From NCBI GenBank assembly GCA_031262685.1, contig JAISHG010000025.1, positions 1-33,736 on the forward strand: a stretch of 33,736 nucleotides of DNA, given 5' to 3'. The DNA comes from Lachnospiraceae bacterium (GTDB lineage Bacteria; Bacillota; Clostridia; TANB77; CAG-508). Below the pieces are notes generated by a model. It had not been told where the DNA came from and did not search any database. It saw only the letters and a program-made list of their open reading frames with translations. Shown here in pieces: positions 22,953 to 31,291 of this stretch (its first letter is position 1; every line of letters starts with the position of its first letter). Made by a program: the position numbers and the translations under genes.

Positions 22953-24515
22953 TCAGCTTGCGAATCCAATATTTCTTTTTAGAGATGTTGTTTTTATTTT
23001 TTCTGTAACACATGAAATATCGTCTACTGTAATTAAATCATAATCTTTTCCATCTTGATTTACTAATCTTAATGCTTGTTCAAATTTGATTTTTTCGAAT
23101 AAGTTTCTTACTAAACGCCCATTGCCAAAGCTTTCTTTCTTGTTATCAATTTCATTTTTGAAATATTCAATTACTACTTCTTTTCCGCCATCTTCTATTA
23201 CAAATTTTTCTTGTTTTACTTTAAGCATAAATATTTCATATAATTCTTCTTCTGTATAATCTGGAAAGTCTATATAAAACTGTATTCTACTTTCAAACCC
23301 TGTATTTGCTTCTATTAGATTTTTCATTTCTTCTTTATAACCTGCTAAAATCACGCACAACTCTTGTCTGTTGTTTTCCATTTCTTTTATTAAAGTAGCT
23401 ATACATTCATGTCCAAAATCATTTTTTCGTTCATCTACGCCAAGTACCAATGAATAAGCTTCATCTATAAATAAAACTCCTCCCAAGGCAGAATCTATAA
23501 CTTCTTTTGTTTTTAATGCAGTCTGACCAACATAACCTGCAATCAAATTATCTCTAGAAGCTTCTAAAAAATTACTCTTATTGTCTAATACCTCTAATTC
23601 CGAAAATATTTCTCCAATAATTCTTGCAACGGTTGTTTTCCCTGTTCCTGGGTTCCCTGTCATACACATATGAAGAGTAGGCATACTTCCTCTTTCTTTA
23701 TGTATTTTCACATATGCCATTATTTTTTTTACTTGCTCTTTAACTGAATCCAAACCAATGAGTTCGTCCAATTTTTGCATTGCTCTTTTTTCGTTTTTTG
23801 GCTTAGATTCTTCTTCCATATTAAAATACTCTTCTTTTAAGACTTTACTTCTATGGAAATCCGCATTTACCATGCCAGCAAAAAGTGTTCTTTCTATTTC
23901 TACAATAGGCTTAGTACACAAATATTCTATAGTTCTTTCTTCATTTTCAAATTTGAAGCTATTTTCTTCTACTACTTTTGCAATTTGTTTTCTCTTTTCA
24001 GTATCTGTTAATTTTTCTAGTACTATATCCCAATAAAACCAGTTGCCAGTATATTTTCTTATAGATTTTATTTTTTCACTTTTGCTAACCAAAATGTATA
24101 CATTGTTTGGGTATTCTTCCATAATTCTTACTAATTTCGAAGCTTCATATCTAAGTGATGAATCATCCATTTGAAATACATATACTTCACTGCCTTCAGT
24201 ATTCTTGACCGAGTTGTAATTTTGTATCTTAGTATATTTTCCTTTTACTATTTTTTTTGCAATCAAAATATCATTTATTATAGATATAATTGCATCATAT
24301 TCGTAACTTTCTTGGGTACAGTCAATTATCATATTCAAATTTCCAATATTAAACTTGTTTTTACGATACTGTCCTGCATACTTATTATATAGTTTTATGG
24401 TTTCTTTTGCTGTTTGGTATCCAAGTATTTCGTCCAATCTTTGAATTATGCCTGATTTTCTAGGTTTCTTTTCTTCCAATTTTTCTTCAAAATCTTCTTC
24501 CTTAAATTGTTCCAT
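22953..24515 (-). CDS. CbbX/SpoVK-like AAA+ ATPase with a dead N-terminal AAA copy
   Basis: 520 residues. The C-terminal AAA+ module (about 240-515) is complete: LDELIGLDSVKEQV entry helix, Walker A GNPGTGKT (287-294), pore-type GYVGQTALKT, Walker B VLFIDEA (347-353), sensor 1, an arginine in FESRI and sensor 2 in NGRLVRNLFE. Residues 20-205 align with the same fold: LDEILGYQTAKETI, a strand ending in DCTQESYEYD where Walker A should be, VYVFQMDD for Walker B, then YPNNVYILVSKSEKIKSI and an LTDTEKRKQIAKVV lid. The first copy therefore lacks the ATP-binding residues. Members remodel protein complexes in the cytoplasm. AGGGGG precedes the start. It shares an upstream promoter element with the six-gene operon. 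Confidence 0.88.
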   Translation of the reverse strand: MEQFKEEDFEEKLEEKKPRKSGIIQRLDEILGYQTAKETIKLYNKYAGQYRKNKFNIGNLNMIIDCTQESYEYDAIISIINDILIAKKIVKGKYTKIQNYNSVKNTEGSEVYVFQMDDSSLRYEASKLVRIMEEYPNNVYILVSKSEKIKSIRKYTGNWFYWDIVLEKLTDTEKRKQIAKVVEENSFKFENEERTIEYLCTKPIVEIERTLFAGMVNADFHRSKVLKEEYFNMEEESKPKNEKRAMQKLDELIGLDSVKEQVKKIMAYVKIHKERGSMPTLHMCMTGNPGTGKTTVARIIGEIFSELEVLDNKSNFLEASRDNLIAGYVGQTALKTKEVIDSALGGVLFIDEAYSLVLGVDERKNDFGHECIATLIKEMENNRQELCVILAGYKEEMKNLIEANTGFESRIQFYIDFPDYTEEELYEIFMLKVKQEKFVIEDGGKEVVIEYFKNEIDNKKESFGNGRLVRNLFEKIKFEQALRLVNQDGKDYDLITVDDISCVTEKIKTTSLKRNIGFAS

Positions 24516-24531
24516 ATATAATCCCCCTTAC

Positions 24532-24564
24532 AAATATTTAACGATATAAATATACTAAATATTT
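24532..24564. promoter_or_regulatory. Dyad around the -10 of the AAA+ gene
   Basis: AAATATTTA (24532-24540) and TAAATATTT (24556-24564) are perfect 9-bp arms with a 15-bp centre that contains the -10. The arms are pure AT, so chance occurrence is more likely than for the other dyad. Confidence 0.35.
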
Positions 24565-24577
24565 TGCAAAGGCTCAA
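24549..24577 (-). promoter_or_regulatory. Promoter of the AAA+ gene
   Basis: TTGAGC (24572-24577), a 17-bp spacer and TATATT (24549-24554) on the minus strand, 34 bases before the start at 24515. Confidence 0.55.
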
Positions 24578-24602
24578 ACGGTGCGGTCATATTTGGTGCT
24601 TG
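24575..24602 (-). repeat. 28-nt shared promoter-upstream element, copy 2
   Basis: Second copy of the element described at 21793-21820, with the same ACCAAATATGACC core and the same placement: its last TTG is the start of the -35 box. It lies just after the mcrC stop codon. Confidence 0.65.
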
Positions 24603-24609
24603 ACCAGTC

Positions 24610-25968
24610 TTAAGTTTTTATATTAAAATTGTCCCAAATACTATCATGCAACTCTGTTTCACTCTCTTCCATTTTCTTTCTAAAAGTCTTATATTCATTT
24701 TCATATGTGTCTTTTTTGGGGATATTAAAACTACATTTTTTCACTATATCATCTCTAATTCCTTCACCCTTTTTTTCATCATATGTTGTACCTGTCTCTA
24801 CGCACAACTCTGAATTTTCTGGATTTTCTAGATTATCTTTTTCTGGATATATGTATATTCCTTTTTTAGCTTCAAACCTAAACATGTATGCTAAAATTTG
24901 CAAATAATCTTTACCATGTATATTTTCAAATGGTTTATATTTCGCATCAATAATAATACGATTAGAACTATCCTTACTGATAAAATCCGGATAAATCCAA
25001 CCAACTCTATGTTCTTTAAATAAATATTGTTTTCCTTCTGACTTTTTATTTCTCGGATGATAGAATTTTTCTCCTATTAATAAGTTAACATACTCTTCCC
25101 AAAGCCATGCACCATCAAACAAAATACCTTTAATTTTATCATTACTCTCATGCATTTGATGCTTTTCATGTCGCAAAATCATAATACATAAGCGTTGCAA
25201 TGCTCTATATTCGTAATAAAAGGCATGTCTTAATGGATTGCTAATATTTTCAAATATAATTTTATCTCTATCATAATATTTATAATTATCTGTTGCTGCA
25301 ATAATTGCCATAACTTCATCTTTAGTTTTTTGTAAAAATTCATATCCGTGTGGTTTGCTTTTAATAAATTCAATCGTATGGCGAATTAGCTCCATTAAAC
25401 TATTGTCATACGAAAATTCACGTACATTGTAAGAAAATTTTCCAACAAAAGGGGTGTTTTCCCTAAAATGCCTAGAAAAATCTATACTACCTCTTACATT
25501 TTCATTATTATAATGTTTTACAATATATGTTTTATAAAGACCTTTTCTCATTGCTAATTTTAGATAGTATGGAAACATAAAAAACAATAAGTCAAATACT
25601 TGATTATCATTATTTGAAGTAGTAACTAATTCAAATATATTGGGTAAATCTAAAACTTTTTCCAATAAGTATTGAAAAAAGAAATCCGAGTCACTTTCAG
25701 AAAATCTTGACTTAATTATTAGCTGTTCCTCACCTAATCCTATAAATCCCATAACATTGCTCGAACAATAACGATTATCTACACTTTTTATAACCACTTG
25801 TTCTTTTGTAATATCGTCAGATTCCTTTAATATTTCCGGAAAAACAAATAACCCGTCTTCTTCAAGTTGTCCCAATGTTTTATTAGCAATCTTTTCAATA
25901 AGATTGCTAATATCATTAAACTCTTTTTTTTTCTTCTTTGAATTATCATTCATTACTATCGGTTTCAT
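24610..25968 (-). CDS. mcrC: McrC-type nuclease subunit of McrBC
   Basis: 452 residues from the ATG at 25968, with GGTGGAGG six bases upstream; an ATG at 25992 would overlap that site. McrC is the endonuclease partner of McrB in modification-dependent (type IV) restriction. An N-terminal beta-rich McrB-binding part (about 1-140) is followed by the conserved block VKHYNNENVRGSIDFSRHF and REFSYDNSLMELIRHTIE, and then the PD-(D/E)xK nuclease: YPDF (about 326-329), IIIDAKYK (catalytic D341 and K343) and the helix YLQILAYMF. It is about 100 residues longer than E. coli McrC. It overlaps the end of mcrB by 23 bases, which ties their synthesis together. The nuclease residues are intact. Confidence 0.92.
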   Translation of the reverse strand: MKPIVMNDNSKKKKKEFNDISNLIEKIANKTLGQLEEDGLFVFPEILKESDDITKEQVVIKSVDNRYCSSNVMGFIGLGEEQLIIKSRFSESDSDFFFQYLLEKVLDLPNIFELVTTSNNDNQVFDLLFFMFPYYLKLAMRKGLYKTYIVKHYNNENVRGSIDFSRHFRENTPFVGKFSYNVREFSYDNSLMELIRHTIEFIKSKPHGYEFLQKTKDEVMAIIAATDNYKYYDRDKIIFENISNPLRHAFYYEYRALQRLCIMILRHEKHQMHESNDKIKGILFDGAWLWEEYVNLLIGEKFYHPRNKKSEGKQYLFKEHRVGWIYPDFISKDSSNRIIIDAKYKPFENIHGKDYLQILAYMFRFEAKKGIYIYPEKDNLENPENSELCVETGTTYDEKKGEGIRDDIVKKCSFNIPKKDTYENEYKTFRKKMEESETELHDSIWDNFNIKT

Positions 25969-27832
25969 TTTGTTCCTCCACCTTATTTTCATATGCTACT
26001 TTCTTATTGTAATATGCTACTTTGAATTTTTCCATAATATCTTTAGTATTATTTAATCCTCGAACATAGTCTTGCAATAGTGGTTCTAGTTGATCTTCCC
26101 ATAAGTCCTTAAATGTTAATTCTTCTAATTTTTTAAAATAAGCAGCACCAATGTGATAGTTTTCATTTAATTCTGGTACATCAGATATTTCTTTATTCAA
26201 ATTTTTCATACGTGTAATTATTTCTTCTTTATTTTCTAAATTATTAAGCATATCTGTGTTTTCATTTGCTTTAATTTCAATAAATCTAAAACGACGACGC
26301 ATTGCAAAATCGAAACTATCTACAGAACGGTCTATATCGTTCATTGTCCCAATAATATATACATTGTCTGGTATGTAAAAATTCTTTCTATCTTCTTCAT
26401 TTTCATATAGTTCTTGATATTGTGTACTAACTGCTCCTTTGGGTCCTACGTATACAGGATCTATTCCTCTGTATTCAGGATCTATACTGAAAAATAGTTC
26501 CCCAAAAATTTTAGAAATTTCACCTCTGTTAATTTCATCAATTATAAAAACATAATTTTTCTTTTTCGTCTTTACGTCTTTATTTTGTACTATATTCGCC
26601 TTATTCTTTCTATTTTTCATTTCTTTATACAAAGCAAGATAATATGAATAATGTTGGTCTTCAGACTTTTTTTCAACAATTTCTTTTAGATCCATTGCTT
26701 TTGTGAATTCTTTATCACTTATCAACATTTTTTTAAGAACATCTATCTTCAACTTTATCTCATTATACCTAGCATTATTTGGAATGAAAATATAAATATC
26801 TTTATCATCTGTATTTGTTATACAGAACTCATTTCCACTAGCTATCTTAAACCTCTTATTTTCTATTTCTGCATTTTCTAAGTAGTCATCAATTATGCTT
26901 TGTGCTGTATTCTCTTTTTTAATAGTTTCTTCTGTCTTATCTGAATCCTCCAAATTTTTTATAGCACGTTCAACAAATTTTTTAAATTTACCCTTTTTAA
27001 CCTCAAATTCCATGTTTCCATCTGTGTTTAGTTTTGGACGTATCCCTTCAACAAAATCTGAATAATCATAATTTGGATGAAACTGTACAAATTCTATTTG
27101 TTCTTTTTCTGTAGAGTCAAGACCCTCATATTTTTTTTTACCATTACTAATTATATCAGCTGCTATTTCTTGTGCTAAATATGTTTTCCCAGTACCAGGA
27201 GCACCTCTTAAAATTATATTTTTTGATTTTTTTAATTTATTCGAATATTCATTTTGATAGTCAATTGTAGTGTTTTCTTCATTGGTTATTTCTGTTTCTC
27301 CCTTAGTATCACTAATAGTTTCTCCATCGACTGTTTCTTCTTCATCACCTGCATTCGTTTCTGTATAAGTTAAAATAAATTTATCTTCATCTTCTCCAAA
27401 ACGATTTAAACACTCTTGTACAAAATGAATTGTAGAAAAAACATTATAACAAGAAAACATAAATATTTTATTATCATATTCATATTTCATAAATCCTACT
27501 TTATTGTCTTCTTTTCTTGTAAAAATACCTCTATAAACTTTTCCCTTAGATGTATATTTACAAATAGGAAAATTCATTTTCTCCTCATCAGACAATTTAT
27601 CAAGTTGCTTCTCAAATATTCTACAAGCGAGTTTAGGCATTGTTCTATTATTCACTTCCTCGTTATTATCCTCTATACTACAAATTTTCTTTCCATTTTT
27701 TTCAAAACAAACTTTTTTTGGCACATAGTTATCTCCTAAATTTAGATTATCCATTGTAAAACGCTCATCAGTTGATTCTGGTACTTTGCCTTTAGTGATA
27801 GTTAAAATATACTCTTCCTTTTTATTTTCCAT
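25946..27832 (-). CDS. mcrB: McrB-type AAA+ GTPase subunit of McrBC
   Basis: 628 residues. McrB uses GTP to translocate on modified DNA and drives McrC to cut. The motor domain carries Walker A GAPGTGKT (210-217), Walker B VFIIDEINRG (428-437), the MNDIDRS motif (497-503, McrB signature is MNxxDRS) and RRRFRF (512-517). Residues 1-150 form the target-recognition part: a KGKVYRGIFTRKEDNKVGF beta-rich unit and then HFVQECLNRFGED. It does not resemble the E. coli McrB DNA-binding domain, so the recognised modification is unknown. An acidic linker (about 160-195) joins the parts. GGGGA lies nine bases before the ATG at 27832. The gap to ybjQ upstream is only 72 bases; I could not fix a promoter in it. 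Confidence 0.92.
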   Translation of the reverse strand: MENKKEEYILTITKGKVPESTDERFTMDNLNLGDNYVPKKVCFEKNGKKICSIEDNNEEVNNRTMPKLACRIFEKQLDKLSDEEKMNFPICKYTSKGKVYRGIFTRKEDNKVGFMKYEYDNKIFMFSCYNVFSTIHFVQECLNRFGEDEDKFILTYTETNAGDEEETVDGETISDTKGETEITNEENTTIDYQNEYSNKLKKSKNIILRGAPGTGKTYLAQEIAADIISNGKKKYEGLDSTEKEQIEFVQFHPNYDYSDFVEGIRPKLNTDGNMEFEVKKGKFKKFVERAIKNLEDSDKTEETIKKENTAQSIIDDYLENAEIENKRFKIASGNEFCITNTDDKDIYIFIPNNARYNEIKLKIDVLKKMLISDKEFTKAMDLKEIVEKKSEDQHYSYYLALYKEMKNRKNKANIVQNKDVKTKKKNYVFIIDEINRGEISKIFGELFFSIDPEYRGIDPVYVGPKGAVSTQYQELYENEEDRKNFYIPDNVYIIGTMNDIDRSVDSFDFAMRRRFRFIEIKANENTDMLNNLENKEEIITRMKNLNKEISDVPELNENYHIGAAYFKKLEELTFKDLWEDQLEPLLQDYVRGLNNTKDIMEKFKVAYYNKKVAYENKVEEQNETDSNE

Positions 27833-27904
27833 ACTTAGTTTCCCCTTTTCATTATTTTATTTAAATCTACAACTCTATACTAAATTAGTAATACAACCAG
27901 ATTT

Positions 27905-28222
27905 CTATTCTGTTACAACTGCTGTTCCGCTTGCTGTAACCATTAGCATATTTCCTTGTCCTAATACTTCATAATCAATATCTACGCCTACAACTGCATT
28001 TGCTCCTATGCTTTCTGCCCTAGCTTCCATTTCCCTAATCGCATTTTCTCTTGCTTCAATTAGTTCTCCTTCATATGAACCAGAACGACCTCCAAAAATA
28101 TTTGTAAGCCCTGCTGTAAAGTCTTTAACAAAATTCACTCCATTTACAACTTCTCCAAATACTATGCCTTTATATTCTACAATTTTCTTACCTTCAATTT
28201 GCGTGGTTGTTGTTATTATCAT
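27905..28222 (-). CDS. YbjQ/UPF0145 family protein
   Basis: 105 residues, the normal family length. Typical features are the [24 protein letters not shown] opening strands (only part cited: [11 protein letters not shown]), the central helix [15 protein letters not shown], and [15 protein letters not shown] in the form [15 protein letters not shown], then [11 protein letters not shown]. The fold is a small beta-alpha barrel-like unit, often labelled heavy-metal-binding, but its role is not established. The start at 28222 follows AAAGGTAGG. It is 34 bases after the TPM-domain gene and may be part of the lemA-TPM transcript. Confidence 0.92.
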   Translation of the reverse strand: MIITTTTQIEGKKIVEYKGIVFGEVVNGVNFVKDFTAGLTNIFGGRSGSYEGELIEARENAIREMEARAESIGANAVVGVDIDYEVLGQGNMLMVTASGTAVVTE

Positions 28223-28256
28223 ATAAATTACCTACCTTTCTATTTATAAATTAATT

Positions 28257-29018
28257 TTAAAACCTTCGCGTACTTCCGTCCGTCCACCTGATGATCCTCC
28301 ACCTCCAGAGAAACCGCCGTCTGCCCGACGAACCACCGCTTCCTCCACCGCCGTGGGAAAAAAGCCAAAGCAATACCCATCCATTACCAGTTTTTATTAA
28401 CACAAAAATTATTATAATCATTATTACCGCAACAATTATATTAAAAAGTGGACTAACATCTTGAACCTTTACACTATTTACAATAATATCTTCTGTTGAT
28501 ATTCCATATTCAGAACATACCTCTTTATAAAAAGCATTAAATCCATTTAATACTCCTTCATCCCATTTGTTTTCCTTTAAATATGGAATTATATATTCAT
28601 CTTGAAACCTGCCTGTTTTACCATCTGGCAGTATTCCTTCTAGTCCATAACCTACTTCCACTCTAAATTCTCGTTCTTCCAATGCAAGAAGTAATAATAA
28701 CCCATTATTTTTCGTTTTATTACCTATTTCAAATTTTCTAAACAACTCTGTACTATATGATTCTATATCTCTTCCTTCTAAATTTGGAACAGTAACAACA
28801 ACTATTTGTGCTCCTGTTTGAGATTGTAAATTTATGTTTTTTTGTATAATATGCTCCTTAGTATTATCACTTAATATTCCTGCATAATCATTCACATAGA
28901 AATCAGAAGTAGGTGTAACTACTCCATATACTGGAAATGCGAATAATAACACTATTACAAATAGTAATAATGTTATTATTGTTTTAAACTTTTTCTTAGA
29001 ATTCAACATTTGGTACAC
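28257..29018 (-). CDS. TPM-domain (YgcG-like) membrane protein with a scrambled Gly tail
   Basis: About 253 residues. I place the start at the GTG at 29018 because AAGGAG lies six bases upstream inside lemA; the ATG at 29009 is the alternative. A signal anchor (ITLLLFVIVLLFAFPVYG) is followed by a TPM domain (VNDYAGILSD, GAQIVVVTVPNL, NNGLLLLLALEEREFRVEVGYG, LPDGKTGRFQDEYIIPYL), a second membrane segment (IIVAVIMIIIIFVLI) and a Gly/Ser tail. TPM proteins are commonly paired with LemA in membrane-quality or stress functions. The tail is odd: between GGGGSGGSSG and GSTRRF, codons 28278-28322 read RRRFLWRWRIIRWTD, whereas another frame reads GGFSGGGGSSGG there, as the family tail should. It overlaps lemA by 23 bases. 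Confidence 0.85.
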   Translation of the reverse strand: MYQMLNSKKKFKTIITLLLFVIVLLFAFPVYGVVTPTSDFYVNDYAGILSDNTKEHIIQKNINLQSQTGAQIVVVTVPNLEGRDIESYSTELFRKFEIGNKTKNNGLLLLLALEEREFRVEVGYGLEGILPDGKTGRFQDEYIIPYLKENKWDEGVLNGFNAFYKEVCSEYGISTEDIIVNSVKVQDVSPLFNIIVAVIMIIIIFVLIKTGNGWVLLWLFSHGGGGSGGSSGRRRFLWRWRIIRWTDGSTRRF

Positions 29019-29559
29019 TATTTGCTCCTTCGCTAGCTTCAAAGTATTCCTTTGATTCAAATCCAAACATATTTGCCATTAAATTTGATGGGAATTTCTT
29101 TATAGATGCATTAAAATCTTTTACAGCATCATTATAATCTTTTCTTGCTACCGCTATTCTGTTTTCTGTTCCCGCTAGTTCATCTGATAATTGTATAAAA
29201 TTAGCCGATGATTGTATTTGAGGATAATTTTCAACAACTACTAACAACTTATTTAATGCAGTTGTTAATTCACCATTTGCGTTTGCTTTATCTTCTAATG
29301 TACTTGCGCCTGCAAGCTTTGTTCTAGCTTCAGTTACACTATCTATTATTTCTGTTTCATGCGCTGCAAATCCTTTTACTGTATTAACCAGATTAGGTAT
29401 TAAATCTAATCTTCTTTGTAACATTGTATCAATATCTGCGAGCTTGTTGTTTGCCGCCTCTTCTTTGGTTACAAGACTATTATATGTCCCTGCAAATGTT
29501 GATATAATTATGCCTATAAGTATTACTGCCCCTATTACCATTATCAATGATTTTTTCAT
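28996..29559 (-). CDS. lemA: LemA family membrane protein
   Basis: 187 residues, the usual LemA length. An N-terminal transmembrane helix (MVIGAVILIGIIISTFAG) is followed by the conserved helical bundle: YNSLVTKEEAANNKLADID, LQRRLDLIPNLVNTVKGFAAHE, then a paired long helix with ENYPQIQSS and FIQLSDELAGTENRIAVARKDYNDAVKDFN (cited in part), and the family ending FPSNLMANMFGF with KEYFEASEGA. The helical part faces out of the cell. AGGAGG precedes the ATG at 29559. It overlaps the TPM gene that follows it, an arrangement common in Firmicutes. A 41-base gap to the PNPOx-like gene holds no clear terminator. Confidence 0.95.
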   Translation of the reverse strand: MKKSLIMVIGAVILIGIIISTFAGTYNSLVTKEEAANNKLADIDTMLQRRLDLIPNLVNTVKGFAAHETEIIDSVTEARTKLAGASTLEDKANANGELTTALNKLLVVVENYPQIQSSANFIQLSDELAGTENRIAVARKDYNDAVKDFNASIKKFPSNLMANMFGFESKEYFEASEGANSVPNVEF

Positions 29560-29600
29560 CTTTTTCCTCCTAAATTTTTATAATATAAAATATTTTATGT

Positions 29601-29993
29601 CTAAAATTCTATTACTTTTGGTTCATCATCTACAAAATTATAAAATCTTGCAACTGCGTCTTTTAAATAGTACACTGCATTGCAGTCGCTACCTTCATAC
29701 ATTGGCTTTAATTCAGGATATGCATCCATCATACTAGTTATTGCTTCAGGTGTGCTGTTATCTATTAACGTAGTCTTTACTCTTAACCATGTTTCTCCGT
29801 CAAACGCACATATTTCAACTTTTCCATTTTCTTTTACTTGTTTCGCAAAATCTTTTTTATGACTACTTTGAATATATAGTTTTCCTTCAAATAAATTTAT
29901 TGTACCAAAAGGTCTAACTCGTGGCTGATTCCCTTCTACTGTTGCAATATAATATGTCCCCGTTTTCTTTAAAAATTTTAATACTTCTTCCAT
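29601..29993 (-). CDS. PNPOx-like split-barrel flavoprotein
   Basis: 130 residues. The pyridoxamine 5'-phosphate oxidase-like split beta-barrel is shown by YYIATVEGNQPRVRPFGTI, LYIQSSHKKDFAKQV and VEICAFDGETWLRV. The family binds FMN or F420 or heme; here FMN is likely in a clostridial host. Compared with true PdxH it is short and lacks the C-terminal substrate motif, so vitamin B6 synthesis is unlikely and a general flavin reductase or redox role is more plausible. GGGAGG lies eight bases before the start at 29993. It is 78 bases downstream of the RsgI-like gene, without a recognisable terminator between them. Confidence 0.88.
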   Translation of the reverse strand: MEEVLKFLKKTGTYYIATVEGNQPRVRPFGTINLFEGKLYIQSSHKKDFAKQVKENGKVEICAFDGETWLRVKTTLIDNSTPEAITSMMDAYPELKPMYEGSDCNAVYYLKDAVARFYNFVDDEPKVIEF

Positions 29994-30071
29994 AATAAAT
30001 TCCTCCCTTTCTTTTTATAACATATATTTTAGCTAATATGTTCAATTCCTTCTAATTGCCTGTCATTCGCT

Positions 30072-31271
30072 TTAATCATCAATTTCTTTATAATTTTTAA
30101 TTATTTTTCCTGTAATAGCATTTATATCGTATTCATATTCGTAATTACCTGCTTTAAAATTAACTTCATAAATTCTTACTCCAGCCTCATAATCAAAATC
30201 TATTTCCATCTCTCGTGCCAAACTTTCAGCAACTCCTGCATGTGTAAGTGCTATGCTTTTAGCTTGGACATTTGAGATATAGCTATCTGTTGACATAGTG
30301 ACATTACTTGTATTTGTGCTTGTGTTAGGACTAGTCTGTATATCTGAATTACTATTCGTATTGTTTTGAAAATACTCATTGTCATTTTCTACATCATATT
30401 CCATTATATCTCCTGTTTTTGCATCTATTTCATAATCATACTCTTTACCTTCTGATTTAAAACTGATATCGTATGTCATTGCATTATAGTCATAATCGAA
30501 ATCCATTCTGAAGTTTTTAACCATACCAGAATTTACTTTTGAATGATTGATCACAATTTCTCTTGCTTTTTCCTCTCCTATATATCCCTTAACGCTTGCT
30601 GTTCCTTCAGTTTTGATAGCAGTATCTTCACCTTTATAAAGTAAATTCAATTCTGTTATGCTTAATTTTGCTAAATCTACCTCATTTAACAAACTGTTTT
30701 GTTTAACAATACTTTTAATCAAATTAGCTTTTCCTTCGGAGATTGTGTAGTTTGCAGCCATATCTTTTATTTCAGAATTTTCTACAATTGTCTGACTTAC
30801 TATTGATCCATGAATTATGTCCGAACCTAAAAAAGTGTTTATTTCTTCGGTCAATTTTTTTCTTAATGTATCTGCTTTTGCAATATCTTCATTTTCAACA
30901 GTAACCAAAATTGAATTTGTTATTTCGTTAATATAACCATTTTTCAACAAAGAGCCAATAAGTGCATTTACTGTTACATTTAAGTCTGTATCTTTCAACT
31001 TCATTCCATCAAGAACCTTTTTTGCATCCTCATTTAAAGCATTTACTTCTACAACTTTTTCTTGCTCATTTACTTTTATTTCAATGCTTGGATTCACATC
31101 AAGTGTTACTGTGGATACATTTCCTGATGTTAATAAATCAATATTCTTGTTCTTGTTCAGTGCGCTATATCCCGTCAATCCTAGAATTATCATTATAAAT
31201 ATGACAGAAAGTAACAACCACTGTTTTTTTATCCATGATGATTTTAATTTGTACTTCTTTTCATTTTCCAT
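30072..31271 (-). CDS. RsgI-like membrane protein with two PepSY domains
   Basis: 399 residues. A cytoplasmic Lys-rich start is followed by one membrane helix (about 17-37, LLSVIFIMIILGLTGYSAL). The outer part begins with the RsgI-type block VTLDVNPSIEIKVNEQEKVV and LNEDAKKVL, a hallmark of anti-sigma-I factors, and then carries two PepSY-like repeats (about 228-295 and 333-397), each with A(R/K)xIxxxH and a final D-x-x-TG(D/K)I pair. An Asn/Ser/Thr-rich linker joins them. Classic RsgI has a cytoplasmic anti-sigma segment; here only about 16 residues precede the helix, and no sigma-I gene is adjacent, so a true anti-sigma role is doubtful. PepSY domains often inhibit peptidases or sense peptides. 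GAGGAGG precedes the ATG. Confidence 0.8.
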   Translation of the reverse strand: MENEKKYKLKSSWIKKQWLLLSVIFIMIILGLTGYSALNKNKNIDLLTSGNVSTVTLDVNPSIEIKVNEQEKVVEVNALNEDAKKVLDGMKLKDTDLNVTVNALIGSLLKNGYINEITNSILVTVENEDIAKADTLRKKLTEEINTFLGSDIIHGSIVSQTIVENSEIKDMAANYTISEGKANLIKSIVKQNSLLNEVDLAKLSITELNLLYKGEDTAIKTEGTASVKGYIGEEKAREIVINHSKVNSGMVKNFRMDFDYDYNAMTYDISFKSEGKEYDYEIDAKTGDIMEYDVENDNEYFQNNTNSNSDIQTSPNTSTNTSNVTMSTDSYISNVQAKSIALTHAGVAESLAREMEIDFDYEAGVRIYEVNFKAGNYEYEYDINAITGKIIKNYKEIDD

Positions 31272-31291
31272 TCAAATAAAACCTCCTCTCA

